Part shown: positions 25,761-34,179 of the stretch, piece after piece
Position numbering within the stretch: the first letter of the stretch is position 1
Layout of the letters: each line of letters starts with the position of its first letter
DNA from: JAGNGI01 sp035448825
GTDB taxonomy: Bacteria; Fidelibacterota; UBA2242
Reading direction: 5' to 3'
Assembly (NCBI GenBank): GCA_035448825.1
Contig: DAOTJS010000003.1
Span: forward strand, 94,362 to 158,361
Length of the DNA: 64,000 bases
The notes under the pieces: model-generated
Told to the model about the DNA's origin: nothing
The model's input: the letters and a program-made list of their open reading frames with translations, nothing else
The model's database searches: none
Program-made: the position numbers and the translations under genes

Positions 25761-25919
25761 GTTGTTTTTCAAGTGGGAGGAGTGAACTATCTGTGCGTGG
25801 TAATTTACCGACATTATATTGCGGCGGCCACTATCTCTGTTGGCAAAGATTCCATACACAGTCGAGCGTTCCCGACGAGCCGATTACACTTCAGCTCCCG
25901 GATATGCTGGAAAAACAAC
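25761..25919 (-). ncRNA. ssrS: long-hairpin RNA, candidate 6S RNA
   Basis: 159 nt that fold end to end as one interrupted hairpin with a large central bubble, the layout of 6S RNA (which binds the housekeeping RNA polymerase). Minus-strand pairing: GTTGTTTTTC (25919-25910) with GAAAAACAAC (25770-25761); GGGAG with CTCCC; AGTG with CACT. Then follows a bubble of 25 nt (25886-25862) against 6 nt, and CTGTGTATGG (25861-25852) pairs with CCACGCACAG (9 of 10, one G-U). TTGCC/GGTAA, ACA/TGT and a ~24-nt terminal loop complete it. It ends 9 nt before tRNA-Gln on the same strand. Orientation and identity are inferred; a hairpin-type mobile element (10-bp inverted ends) is the alternative. No clear promoter is seen. 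Confidence 0.5.
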
Positions 25920-26028
25920 AGATTCTCTAATTATTTCAAACAGCCAACATCTTATTTCAAAAGAGGAATGAATTTAGATAATTGTATTCTTTTTAGCAAA
26001 AAAATTGTCGGGAAAATCAATAACAAAA

Positions 26029-26096
26029 AACCTTCAGAAGGTTTTATACATTATTTTCTCCTATTCGCAGTGCTTCGATTTAACCTTCTGAAGGTT
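26029..26096. repeat. pair of 15-bp palindromes, left of the FG-GAP gene
   Basis: AACCTTCAGAAGGTT at 26029-26043 and AACCTTCTGAAGGTT at 26082-26096, 53 bp apart start to start, with a 38-bp spacer. The palindrome and the first 28 bases of the spacer recur exactly at 27993-28035, on the other side of the FG-GAP gene. Confidence 0.9.
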
Positions 26097-26101
26097 TAGA
26101 A

Positions 26102-26121
26102 CTATGTTCAATTGAACATAG
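26102..26121. repeat. perfect 20-bp palindrome
   Basis: CTATGTTCAATTGAACATAG is its own reverse complement. It lies between the palindrome pair and a terminator hairpin. It could be a dimeric regulator site or extend the terminator structure. Confidence 0.8.
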
Positions 26122-26124
26122 CTT

Positions 26125-26158
26125 ACCCCGTATATTAGCGACATCTAATATACGGGGT
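26125..26158 (+). terminator. intrinsic terminator, + orientation
   Basis: 14-bp perfect stem ACCCCGTATATTAG / CTAATATACGGGGT with loop CGACAT, followed by TTTTT on the + strand. On the minus strand no T run follows. No + strand gene is recognised upstream within 350 bp, so it may end an unrecognised transcript or act for the minus-strand gene as a 3' hairpin. Confidence 0.75.
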
Positions 26159-26188
26159 TTTTAAATAAATCTATTCATAATCTACTCC

Positions 26189-26365
26189 CTATTTTAAATA
26201 TACCAATTTCCTGGTTTGTATCAACTTTGGAACCTTGTTCGAAGCAGAACTCAGATTATAGAAATATATTCCACTCGAAACGGGTTGATGATACTGATCA
26301 GTACCATCCCATTCTACCAAGTGATAGCCGGATGTTTGTTTTTCATTCGCCAATATTTTAATTTC
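26189..26365 (-). pseudogene. detached remnant of the FG-GAP protein's sorting tail
   Basis: After the stop codon of the FG-GAP gene the frame continues EIKILANE, then after the loss of one A in an A run it resumes in another frame as KQTSGYHLVEWDGTDQ, VSSGIYFYNLSS and RKLVYLK, ending at the TAG at 26191-26189. These are the expected last ~55 residues of a type IX sorting domain. The stop TAG stands where related tails have Gln (CAG), so one nonsense change plus one frameshift explain it. Confidence 0.7.
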
Positions 26366-27751
26366 CTAACCTACCACGTTATGAATAGAGAGACTGATAT
26401 AAGCATCAAAAGGTAAATAGTACTTTATTTGAGTATGAGCATTGAATGGATTGGGATAGTTCTGGTACAGTTTGAAGTCTTCTATGGTAGTTTTAGGTTC
26501 CGAAGTAATATCCTGCCATTCCCCAAAAGTATATAAACATACTTTTCCTCTACCATTTAACCCCGGTCCCCCTATTAGTAATTCTTGTTGACCATCATTA
26601 TTAATATCTCCGATACTGGCTATTGAGTGTCCAAGAAAATAATTAGAAGGACTTTGAATTAGATAATCGGCAACTGTGTCAATTTCGTTTCCTCCAAAAT
26701 AGATTAAAGCACCAGATCCTGATAATCCTATAATAATATCATTAACTGAATCATTATTTATATCAACTGGATTGGAAATGCAACAGATTGCCCTATTATA
26801 TCTAATAAATCCAAAAGGTAACAATTCTTCAATGTTTCTATCTGAAAATATTCTTATATATTCAGGTGATAGAACGGCATATTCATTAATTGTATCTCCC
26901 GTAATATCCCCAAGATTTCCAACGTAACGCCCAAAATCAGTTGTCGTTGTGTCAAACTCATATATTGTCTCGAAATTAGTACCGATAGAATCGCCTCCAT
27001 ACATCAAATATGTTTTCCCGTATGTTTCGTATGTACTTTGATAATCAGTGCCTATAAGCATATCATCATAACCGTCAGAATTAATATCTCCAATTCCACA
27101 AATGGCTTTACCGATAAAATCAGCTATTCCTCCTATTAGTGCCACATCATCCTCAGCATCTATATTCTGCCCACCATAGTATATAACGACAAAACCCCTT
27201 GTCGTATGCTCAGCTGGGGCTCCTACCACTAAATCATCCACTCCATCACCATTTACATCACCACCATTTACAACCTTCCAACCAAAAAAATACCTATAGC
27301 CTTTGCAATCAATTATCAAATCAGGGGTAGTATCAAAATCTTTTCCACCCCAGAAAAGGTAAACGCTGCCTGCAACATATTCGTATTCGGAATTACAATA
27401 GTCAGCAACTACCAGATCAGAAATACCATCATTATTAAAATCACCTGAAGTAATGGAATTGCCAAATCCACAGGAATTCTCAACAGTTATATGATAATCC
27501 GGAATTGTATCTATTATTTCACCCCCTAAATATATATCTACATAACAGCCTGCTACTAAGTCTCCACTAGCCCCAATGGCAAAGTCTTTATAACCATCGT
27601 CATTTATATCACCGATTCCTTGAACTTCCATATAAGAGTCGTGGTCATTAAGACCAGTCATTGTGCCAATCAGGTGAAAACCGACCTCTGCCTGTGCTAT
27701 AATTGTAAGAGTTAAAAGAATTACAAAAGATTTAATAAATCTGGATTGCAT
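26366..27751 (-). CDS. exported FG-GAP (integrin-like) repeat protein, C terminus truncated
   Basis: 461 aa. Signal peptide at residues 1-22 (ends TIIAQAEV). Residues ~30-410 hold about seven FG-GAP repeats with calcium-loop-like cores (GDINDDGYKDFAIGASG, GDFNNDGISDLVVADY, GDVNGDGVDDLVVGAP), which should form a beta-propeller. The tail begins like a type IX sorting domain (LYQNYPNPFNAHTQIKYYLP) but stops after HNVVG; the rest lies downstream in another frame. The truncated product could still be made but would lack a complete sorting signal. The coding sequence is visibly richer in A/T codons than its neighbours. RBS AGGGAG precedes the ATG. Confidence 0.75.
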   Translation of the reverse strand: MQSRFIKSFVILLTLTIIAQAEVGFHLIGTMTGLNDHDSYMEVQGIGDINDDGYKDFAIGASGDLVAGCYVDIYLGGEIIDTIPDYHITVENSCGFGNSITSGDFNNDGISDLVVADYCNSEYEYVAGSVYLFWGGKDFDTTPDLIIDCKGYRYFFGWKVVNGGDVNGDGVDDLVVGAPAEHTTRGFVVIYYGGQNIDAEDDVALIGGIADFIGKAICGIGDINSDGYDDMLIGTDYQSTYETYGKTYLMYGGDSIGTNFETIYEFDTTTTDFGRYVGNLGDITGDTINEYAVLSPEYIRIFSDRNIEELLPFGFIRYNRAICCISNPVDINNDSVNDIIIGLSGSGALIYFGGNEIDTVADYLIQSPSNYFLGHSIASIGDINNDGQQELLIGGPGLNGRGKVCLYTFGEWQDITSEPKTTIEDFKLYQNYPNPFNAHTQIKYYLPFDAYISLSIHNVVG

Positions 27752-27992
27752 AATTCTCCCTATTTTTTCGGTTCAAATAGTACTACCCTCCGTTTACTTC
27801 CACATTTGATCCATCTAGTCTAAGGAAATAAATTAAAATAACTCGCTCTGCAATTACTTTATCCATCGTAAACCAATCCCGTTTCTGACATAATTTATAC
27901 GATGGGGGGGTAAAGTCAATATAAATATTCAAAAATTTTGCAAAGTATCAGAGCTTAGTATCCACTAGCGATAGCCTGAATATCTGCACAAA

Positions 27993-28114
27993 AACCTTCA
28001 GAAGGTTTTATACATTATTTTCTCCTATTCGCAGTTCTCTGAACTAACCTTCTGAAGGTTGATATTTATGATTTCTATCTGTTTGCAGTTCTCCGAATCA
28101 ACCTTCAGAAGGTT
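27993..28114. repeat. three spaced 15-bp palindromes, right of the FG-GAP gene
   Basis: AACCTTCAGAAGGTT at 27993-28007, AACCTTCTGAAGGTT at 28046-28060 and AACCTTCAGAAGGTT at 28100-28114, spaced 53 and 54 bp. The first two spacers start from the same sequence as the left array; all spacers share a (T)CGCAG or TTGCAG core followed by a variable TTC. The rest of the 27752-28192 gap is A/T-rich and holds a run of seven G at about 27903. Confidence 0.9.
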
Positions 28115-28192
28115 GAGAGATTATTTTTCGATATGTTTTGAGTTGTATTAAAACTTAAATTATCTCCATATTGTCTGTACTTTATAAGAAAT

Positions 28193-28972
28193 ATGAAAAA
28201 AATGATAGAAAAACTACTCTATATAAGCCTCATCGGTTGCCTTTTAATCAAGACCGGATTGAATGGCGCCGAACTTGCGCTAAAATTGCCACCGCCTAAT
28301 CCGGTTACGCAACCACTGCAATACCTGCAATATTATCCACCCCATTACTGGAACGGTTGGCAGAAAACTCTGGATTGGAAACCCAATGCGCCGCTTTTTT
28401 TCGCCGGGGCAATTTTAATACCGATGTCCTTTTTAGGCGATCAACCGATTCAGGAAAATGTAGGCGAGCATAATTTTTTACCTGAGGATATTTCAAGAAT
28501 CGGCAATATTTATGGTCATCGCTGGGGCAATTACGCCGCCGCCGTGGCTGTGGGAATCAATGGCGTTATCCGTCATCAGCCCTGGAATAAAACTTTTTCG
28601 CAAATCGAATTGTTAGCCACCAGCACTATAACTACGGCTCTCGTTACCGAAGCGATTAAGTTAGCGACGCATCGGGAGCGTCCGAACGCAGAAAATTATA
28701 AATCATTTCCCTCGGGACATTCCTCCAATTCCTTCGCTCTGGCGGCCGGTCTGAACGGCATTTACGGTTACAAGATGGGCATTCCGGCTTACTTAATGGC
28801 ATTTTTTGTAGCGTCCACCCGAATTAATGATAATAAACATTATCTCTCCGATGTGGTTACCGGTGCATTGATCGGAACCTGGATAGGAACGAGTTTTAGT
28901 CGGCAATATCAGATCGAGTGGCAAATTTCAGATGCAGGATCACCGGCAATTTCTATTAACATACCATTCTAA
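28193..28972 (+). CDS. PAP2-family phosphatase, exported or membrane-bound
   Basis: 259 aa. N-terminal hydrophobic segment (LLYISLIGCLLIKTGLNG) acts as signal or anchor. All three parts of the acid-phosphatase signature are present: KLATHRERP, FPSGHSSN and STRINDNKHYLSD, whose His residues form and break the phospho-enzyme. Family members remove phosphate from undecaprenyl pyrophosphate, phosphatidic acid or PGP in the periplasm; which one is not clear. The next gene follows after 11 bp. Confidence 0.85.
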   Translation: MKKMIEKLLYISLIGCLLIKTGLNGAELALKLPPPNPVTQPLQYLQYYPPHYWNGWQKTLDWKPNAPLFFAGAILIPMSFLGDQPIQENVGEHNFLPEDISRIGNIYGHRWGNYAAAVAVGINGVIRHQPWNKTFSQIELLATSTITTALVTEAIKLATHRERPNAENYKSFPSGHSSNSFALAAGLNGIYGYKMGIPAYLMAFFVASTRINDNKHYLSDVVTGALIGTWIGTSFSRQYQIEWQISDAGSPAISINIPF

Positions 28973-28983
28973 GGGCACGTTTT

Positions 28984-29877
28984 ATGTCTTTTATTTCTGC
29001 TATTCAACAAGCAAGATTTTTGATACTGGACGGAGCTCTCGGCACGGAACTGGCTCGACGCGGAATCGCTATTGAATTGCCACTCTGGTCAGCCAATGCC
29101 ATTCTATATAATCCACAGGCTATTGTCGCAATTCATTCGGATTATATTCGCGCCGGAGCGGATATCATCACGACCGCTACTTTTCGCACCGATTCGCTGA
29201 CCTTTTCCCAAGTCGGACTGAGCGAAAGACAAGCCGAAGAAGCCACTTTTCGGGCGGTCGAACTAGCTCGAGAAGCCATTGCTGATATTCACCCGTCACG
29301 TCAAATCTGGATAGCCGGTTCGATAGCGCCTCTGGCCGATTGTTATGAGCCGGAATCCGCCCCCGATTTTAATACGGCACTCCGAATTCACCGCCAGAAA
29401 GCCCAGTGGTTGGCGGACGCTGGGGTTGATTTTGCTCTGCTGGAAACGATGAATAATCTCAGCGAAGCCAGAGCGGCGTCTATCGCCGCCCTCGAAACCG
29501 GATTGCCGGTCTTTACGAGCTTCATTCTTGATGAAAGCGGCGCTTTATTGAGCGGAGAAAATATTTGGTCAGCGATGAACGAAATCAAGACACTCGGAGT
29601 CAGCGGACTGGGAATTAACTGCACTCATCATAGCCTGATCTCGAATTTTCTTGAAAAATACGAGCCGAAACTCGACTTGCCGTTAATCTTATACGCCAAT
29701 GCTGGGATCTATTCTCGGAGAAATGGTTGGCGCAAAGACCCAAATTTTACGCCGCAGAATTACGCCCGGATTGCGGCAAATTGGTTGAAATCCGGCGCTA
29801 AAATCATTGGCGGCTGTTGTGGTACGACTCCCGACTTTATCAAGGCTTTAGCTGATTTAAGAAAAAGTCCAGTGTGA
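28984..29877 (+). CDS. homocysteine S-methyltransferase family protein
   Basis: 297 aa. Opens with LILDGALGTELARRG and has the zinc ligands in GINCTHH and GGCCGTTPD, the three-cysteine site that activates homocysteine thiolate. The length fits the stand-alone MmuM-type enzymes (S-methylmethionine or SAM as donor) and not full MetH, as no cobalamin or folate domain is present. The stop codon lies within a 12-bp hairpin. Confidence 0.85.
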   Translation: MSFISAIQQARFLILDGALGTELARRGIAIELPLWSANAILYNPQAIVAIHSDYIRAGADIITTATFRTDSLTFSQVGLSERQAEEATFRAVELAREAIADIHPSRQIWIAGSIAPLADCYEPESAPDFNTALRIHRQKAQWLADAGVDFALLETMNNLSEARAASIAALETGLPVFTSFILDESGALLSGENIWSAMNEIKTLGVSGLGINCTHHSLISNFLEKYEPKLDLPLILYANAGIYSRRNGWRKDPNFTPQNYARIAANWLKSGAKIIGGCCGTTPDFIKALADLRKSPV

Positions 29878-29895
29878 TGGGGAATCACGCTGGAC
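29867..29895 (+). other. 12-bp hairpin covering the stop codon of the methyltransferase gene
   Basis: GTCCAGTGTGAT and ATCACGCTGGAC pair with one G-U and a 5-nt loop; the TGA stop (29875-29877) is inside the 5' arm. No T run follows, so it is not a classic terminator; it may protect the mRNA 3' end. Confidence 0.6.
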
Positions 29896-30404
29896 CGGAG
29901 GGTAGTGAGGTTTGGGGATTTCAAAAAATTCTAGCGTAATTTAACCAAATAGCCGAGCTGGATTTATGCCACACGTCACAATTTTTCCGAGCAAAAATAC
30001 CATTTTTAAGACCTCGCCTATTTTTTCTATCCCAACCAATTTCCGCCACGTTGCAAGCGGGGCTAAATTGGTTTCGGCGTATCTAGTAGCTGATTATTTT
30101 TAGACAAGATTGACTCCGAAGGAGTCTCTGGTGAGACAAGATTTCCTTTTTTAAGCATTTCAAAAAACCAATTTTCAACGAAACGAAGTGGAGCCAAATT
30201 GGTTTTATCATTATAGGAAGATTTTTTAGACAAGATTAACTCCGAAGGCTCCGGAGGAGTCTCAGAAGAGAGAGTCCCGCTCGGCGGGACAAGATTTTTC
30301 CTTTTTTCGGATACTAAATAGTAGTCGAAGTATTGTAGTAAAAATGAAACCGCAGAAAAGTTATTCCTTGGAGAAGATAAAGACTTTATCGCACTTAGCA
30401 GAGA
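29896..30404. repeat. repeat-rich intergenic stretch between methyltransferase gene and dnaG
   Basis: No gene is supported. Contents: inverted-repeat element copy 2 at 30034-30073 (AACCAATTT ... AAATTGGTT, as at 17484), a diverged copy 3 at 30166-30204, and two copies of a phrase ACAAGATT(G/A)ACTCCGAAGG... at about 30100 and 30231. The first includes the palindrome GACTCCGAAGGAGTC and the second GTCCCGCTCGGCGGGAC (about 30277-30293). Both phrases end in ACAAGATTT...CCTTTTTT. Related phrases recur at about 32547 and 60600. Confidence 0.8.
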
Positions 30405-32210
30405 TCAGTGTTTTATCTTGTCCTCGACGGCACGCTTTTTCTGGCGCAGGTTGGAGAGTTGAATTACCAGCGTGGTGCTGTCTTGGCCTTTTTTCTCAGC
30501 GGCTTTGATTTTCTCTCGCACGGCGGCGATTTCAGCGTCAATATCCCGTGTCAGTAAAACTGCGATACAATCGCAGGTTAGTTTGTGGAGAACATTCGTA
30601 TCTTCTACATATTGGAGTGGGTCAGCCTCCAGAACCAAACGTGATAAATAAAGACGTTGCTCCTCATTCCATTCAGTATTGAAAAGTTCGTCAGCCGCGG
30701 CCAGTTTTCCAGAATTCAGGTCGCTCAGTAATTTTTCGGCGATCGGATGCAAAACCGGGTGGCGGAAATCGGCGGCGGTAAGAAAATTTTTGATCATCGT
30801 TTGCAAATTTTTATGGCGGGTCAAAATCATTTTCAGAAGTTCGTATTCGGCTTTTTCGTCAGCAGTACGCAGACGCAAACTTTTAGGGCTTTCAGTACTC
30901 CTGCCACCCCGATTCTGGTTGGTGCGCCGCCGGGCAATATAGCGAATTTGAGCCTGAATATGTTCTTCTTTGACATTAACCCGCTCCGCGACTTCGCCGA
31001 TGATCAGGTCGAGAATGACCGGATTCTTAATCTCGATCAGCTCTTCGGCAATGCGCTCCACGAACTGAGTCTTGGCGGCGGAAGAATTGAGTTCATCGCT
31101 ATGGCTATCAATATAATAAGTCATAAAATCTTTAGCCGAATCGTAAAGCTTGCGAAATTCCTCAGGATTATGATCGCGCAGGTAGGAATCCGGGTCGTCG
31201 CTTTCCGGCAAACGAATCACGCGAACGTCCAATCCTTCGCGCATCAGCAGGAATCCAGCGCGTTCGGTAGCTTTCTGACCGGCTTCGTCGCCGTCGTAAC
31301 AAAGTGTCACCTTTTTTGTGAAACGGTGAATTAAACGAGCGTGATGTAAAGTCAATGCCGTTCCCGAACCGGCTACAGCGTTGGGAAAACCGCTAGTATA
31401 AACTCGTAAAAAATCGGTGTAGCCTTCGACGATGATTGCGTCGCCGGCTTTCTGAATAGCGTCTTTGGAGAAATTCAGCCCAAAGAAGATGCCGCTCTTG
31501 AAATAAATCGGCGTTTCCGGCGAGTTCAAATACTTGGCTTCCTCATTCGGATCAAGCGCTCGCCCGCCGAACGCAACGACTCGTCCAGCTAAGTTTATTA
31601 TCGGAAACATAATCCGATTACGGAAACGGTCGTAAAATTTATTCTCTTCCTTCCGAATAAAAAGACCGGATTTTTCGAGAATCGCCGGCGTAAAACGGTT
31701 CAAATCAATCTGCCGGAAAAGACTCTCCCATTCATCCGGCGCATAGCCGAGCCGAAACTGTTCGATTGTTTTGCGGTCGAAACCGCGTTTCTCGATATAT
31801 TCCAGCGCCGAGCGACCCCGTTCCGCCAGTAATTGCTTAAGATAAAAATCGGCAGCGATTTCGTGTAATTCATAAATCAAGGCGACCTCGCCTTTCTGCG
31901 AATCTTCGATGCCTTCCCAATCAATCGTAATGGAATAGCGCTCGGCTAATCTTTTCAAAGCCTCAACGTAGTCAATTTTTTCGTATTCCATAACAAAAGT
32001 CACCGCATTGCCGCCTTTACCGCAACCGAAGCAGTGGAAAATGCCAAGGCTGGGATTGACGCTGAATGACGGGGTCTTCTCCTCGTGAAAAGGACATAAC
32101 CCGAAGTAATTGCGCCCCCGCTGTTTCAATTGCACGACATCTGAAACGATCTCGAGAATATCGGCTCGCGCTTTGATCTGCTCGATAGTATTAGATGAAA
32201 TCTTCGGCAT
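30405..32210 (-). CDS. dnaG: DNA primase
   Basis: 601 aa, typical length. Synthesises RNA primers at the replication fork. The N-terminal CHC2 zinc finger is seen as CPFHEEKTPSF and CFGCGKGG (about residues 40-67). Then comes the RNA-polymerase basic motif region (NRIMFPIINLAGRVVAFGGRAL, in parts) and the Toprim domain with EGYTDFLRVY and CYDGDEAGQKA. A C-terminal helicase-interaction region ends in charged coiled coil. No rpoD or rpsU adjoins it, unlike in many bacteria. Confidence 0.96.
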   Translation of the reverse strand: MPKISSNTIEQIKARADILEIVSDVVQLKQRGRNYFGLCPFHEEKTPSFSVNPSLGIFHCFGCGKGGNAVTFVMEYEKIDYVEALKRLAERYSITIDWEGIEDSQKGEVALIYELHEIAADFYLKQLLAERGRSALEYIEKRGFDRKTIEQFRLGYAPDEWESLFRQIDLNRFTPAILEKSGLFIRKEENKFYDRFRNRIMFPIINLAGRVVAFGGRALDPNEEAKYLNSPETPIYFKSGIFFGLNFSKDAIQKAGDAIIVEGYTDFLRVYTSGFPNAVAGSGTALTLHHARLIHRFTKKVTLCYDGDEAGQKATERAGFLLMREGLDVRVIRLPESDDPDSYLRDHNPEEFRKLYDSAKDFMTYYIDSHSDELNSSAAKTQFVERIAEELIEIKNPVILDLIIGEVAERVNVKEEHIQAQIRYIARRRTNQNRGGRSTESPKSLRLRTADEKAEYELLKMILTRHKNLQTMIKNFLTAADFRHPVLHPIAEKLLSDLNSGKLAAADELFNTEWNEEQRLYLSRLVLEADPLQYVEDTNVLHKLTCDCIAVLLTRDIDAEIAAVREKIKAAEKKGQDSTTLVIQLSNLRQKKRAVEDKIKH

Positions 32211-32730
32211 AACACCGTTAATTTAAGCTTTCAAATCTATTTCAGATAGAAAGATGTTTTAGAAAACCACCTAATAAAAGAGCACAGTATCCACCTTCTA
32301 GAAATAAAAAGGTTAGAAATAAACAGGATTAGGGCGGAGCAGTTTTTTGAGATGCAAAGGTCTGTTGAGAGTAGCGGAATAAGCCTTGGAACAATTTTTA
32401 ATTACCACAAAGACACAAATGCACGAAAAAGAGGTTAAGGTTAAGGTCAAGACTGAGAGGATACAGCCTGCCTGACTGCGCAAGCAGGCAGGGTAACAGG
32501 TTTCGGGTTACCGGTTAAGAATAGCCCACGAGTTATTCGCAATCTCCGGAGGAGGCTCTGGTGAGAGGTCTCGCAAGGGTGAAATTTTCGCGGGTTCGTT
32601 TAAATGTTCTAAATTTAGCTAGGTTTGTATATTTTACAGTAGATTCACAAAGTCTTGATCAATTTGAATATTATTTGGAAATAAATAGAGACTTTGACCT
32701 GAAATAACACAATTGACTTTGCGCTGGTTT
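32211..32730. other. intergenic region with degenerate repeats
   Basis: No gene supported. An 8-bp inverted repeat CCTGCCTG / CAGGCAGG lies at 32467-32492. A phrase GGTTAAGGTTAAGGTCAAG at about 32435 recurs in similar form at about 60656, and a CTCCGGAGGAGGCTC phrase at about 32546 resembles those near 30240. The last 100 bp are A/T-rich and probably hold the promoter of the kinase gene, but no convincing hexamer pair is seen. Confidence 0.6.
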
Positions 32731-34176
32731 ATGACAAAGCTAAACAATAAAGGCGTTCGCCCTGATAATCCCCAATCGGGCAGAGGATTTTTCCCGCCAA
32801 TTAAACTATCATGGAAGCTGGCACTTTTCACCGGCCTTTTGATCCTGTTCGTCACTGCCGCTATCACTTATCCGATTTATTGGCAAACGCGGCAGGCGCT
32901 CGAAAACCAGCTGACCAATCATCTCCAACAAAACATTCGATTAATCCGGGCTCAAATTGATACTTCCCTCGTAAATCTTCTGGCTAATTACCAAGAATTA
33001 AATTCCGTACGGGATTCACTAGAGACTGAGCTTAACCGGCGAGCTGGCGAATTTTCAGCTCAAGCCATTTACCTGATAGATGCCAACGGTCACTTGCTGG
33101 TAATCGCTGGTAATGAGGAAAGCGCCTTGCAATCAGCCACTTTGCACTCGGTCGCAATTGCCAACGCTCGAAACGGTCAGGTAGCTTCTTCGCCCCTGTT
33201 TGCTGATCGTACCGGTCAATATTACAAATCTATTTTTATAAAAATTACAGGAAACAATGGCCAACCGGTCGTGCTTGGACTGGATGCCAGTGCTGATTTT
33301 CTGGAAATCACCAGCAAACTACGCAATCAAATTCTGAGCTTAACCGCCGTCATATTGATAGTCAGTATTGGTCTGGTTTTACTTCTGGCGCGGACGATGA
33401 CTAAACCGCTCGAAAACCTGACTAAATATGCGGCGGCAATCGGTCAGGGTCGCCGCGATCTTCCGGTTCTGAGCCACAGACGAGATGAGATTGGGTTCCT
33501 GAGCCGAACAATGCAAACAATGTATGGCGAAATAAGTCAGCGTGAGAAGGAAAACAAACAGTTTTTAGCATCGGTCGCACATGAAATTCGCAACCCGTTA
33601 GGGGGTATGAAAATTAACGCTGAACTGCTTCTAGAAGAAACCGATAATTCGACTAACGCAACCAAATACGCCACCGCAATCGCTCGTGAAGTTGACCGAC
33701 TGGCACTGATCGTTGACTCTTTTCTGGCGTATGCCCGTCCCATCGAAACCAACCTGATTACCTGCGATTTGAATGAATTGTTAAAAGAAGTTATCATCGA
33801 ACTGCAACGCGATTTCCCGTCGGCTAAAATCACCGTCAGTGGGCAGGCGCAGGTAAAAGTCAATCCCGGTAAAATCCGGCTTTGTCTATTAAACCTGATT
33901 CGCAACGGCCTGGAAGCCGTTTCGGAAGCACCCGAAGTGAAAATCAATATTACGAATAAGCCGGGTCAGACTGAAATGCGCTTTTTCAATGCCGGCGTGC
34001 CGATTCCGCCTGAAATCCAGTCTCAGATTTTCGAGGCTTTCTTCAGTACTAAACCGGATGGCATCGGTCTGGGATTAGCCATCACCAAATCTCTCGTCGA
34101 GCAACACGGTGGCCAGATCTATCTGGATCATTCCGATGCCAGCGGCACGGAATTTGTCTTGATTTTACCGGAGTAA
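32731..34176 (+). CDS. membrane sensor histidine kinase
   Basis: 481 aa from ATG 32731 (a TTG 18 bp upstream is the alternative). Two membrane helices (about residues 28-50 and 205-225) enclose a periplasmic sensor domain of ~155 aa; a HAMP linker follows. HisKA carries His284 in VAHEIRNPLGG. The ATPase domain shows the N box LNLIRNGLEAV and the G box GIGLGLAITKSLVEQHGG. It autophosphorylates and should pass phosphate to the regulator encoded 3 bp downstream. The signal is unknown. Confidence 0.93.
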   Translation: MTKLNNKGVRPDNPQSGRGFFPPIKLSWKLALFTGLLILFVTAAITYPIYWQTRQALENQLTNHLQQNIRLIRAQIDTSLVNLLANYQELNSVRDSLETELNRRAGEFSAQAIYLIDANGHLLVIAGNEESALQSATLHSVAIANARNGQVASSPLFADRTGQYYKSIFIKITGNNGQPVVLGLDASADFLEITSKLRNQILSLTAVILIVSIGLVLLLARTMTKPLENLTKYAAAIGQGRRDLPVLSHRRDEIGFLSRTMQTMYGEISQREKENKQFLASVAHEIRNPLGGMKINAELLLEETDNSTNATKYATAIAREVDRLALIVDSFLAYARPIETNLITCDLNELLKEVIIELQRDFPSAKITVSGQAQVKVNPGKIRLCLLNLIRNGLEAVSEAPEVKINITNKPGQTEMRFFNAGVPIPPEIQSQIFEAFFSTKPDGIGLGLAITKSLVEQHGGQIYLDHSDASGTEFVLILPE

Positions 34177-34179
34177 AAT

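Noticed and set aside
25773..26099. 108-aa + strand frame over the 6S-like region
   Set aside because: Starts inside the hairpin, has no ribosome site, composition is unlike a protein, and it runs through the palindromes.
27993..28114. CRISPR-like array of three regularly spaced repeats
   Set aside because: Repeats are only 15 bp and palindromic, spacers resemble each other, and no cas genes are present.
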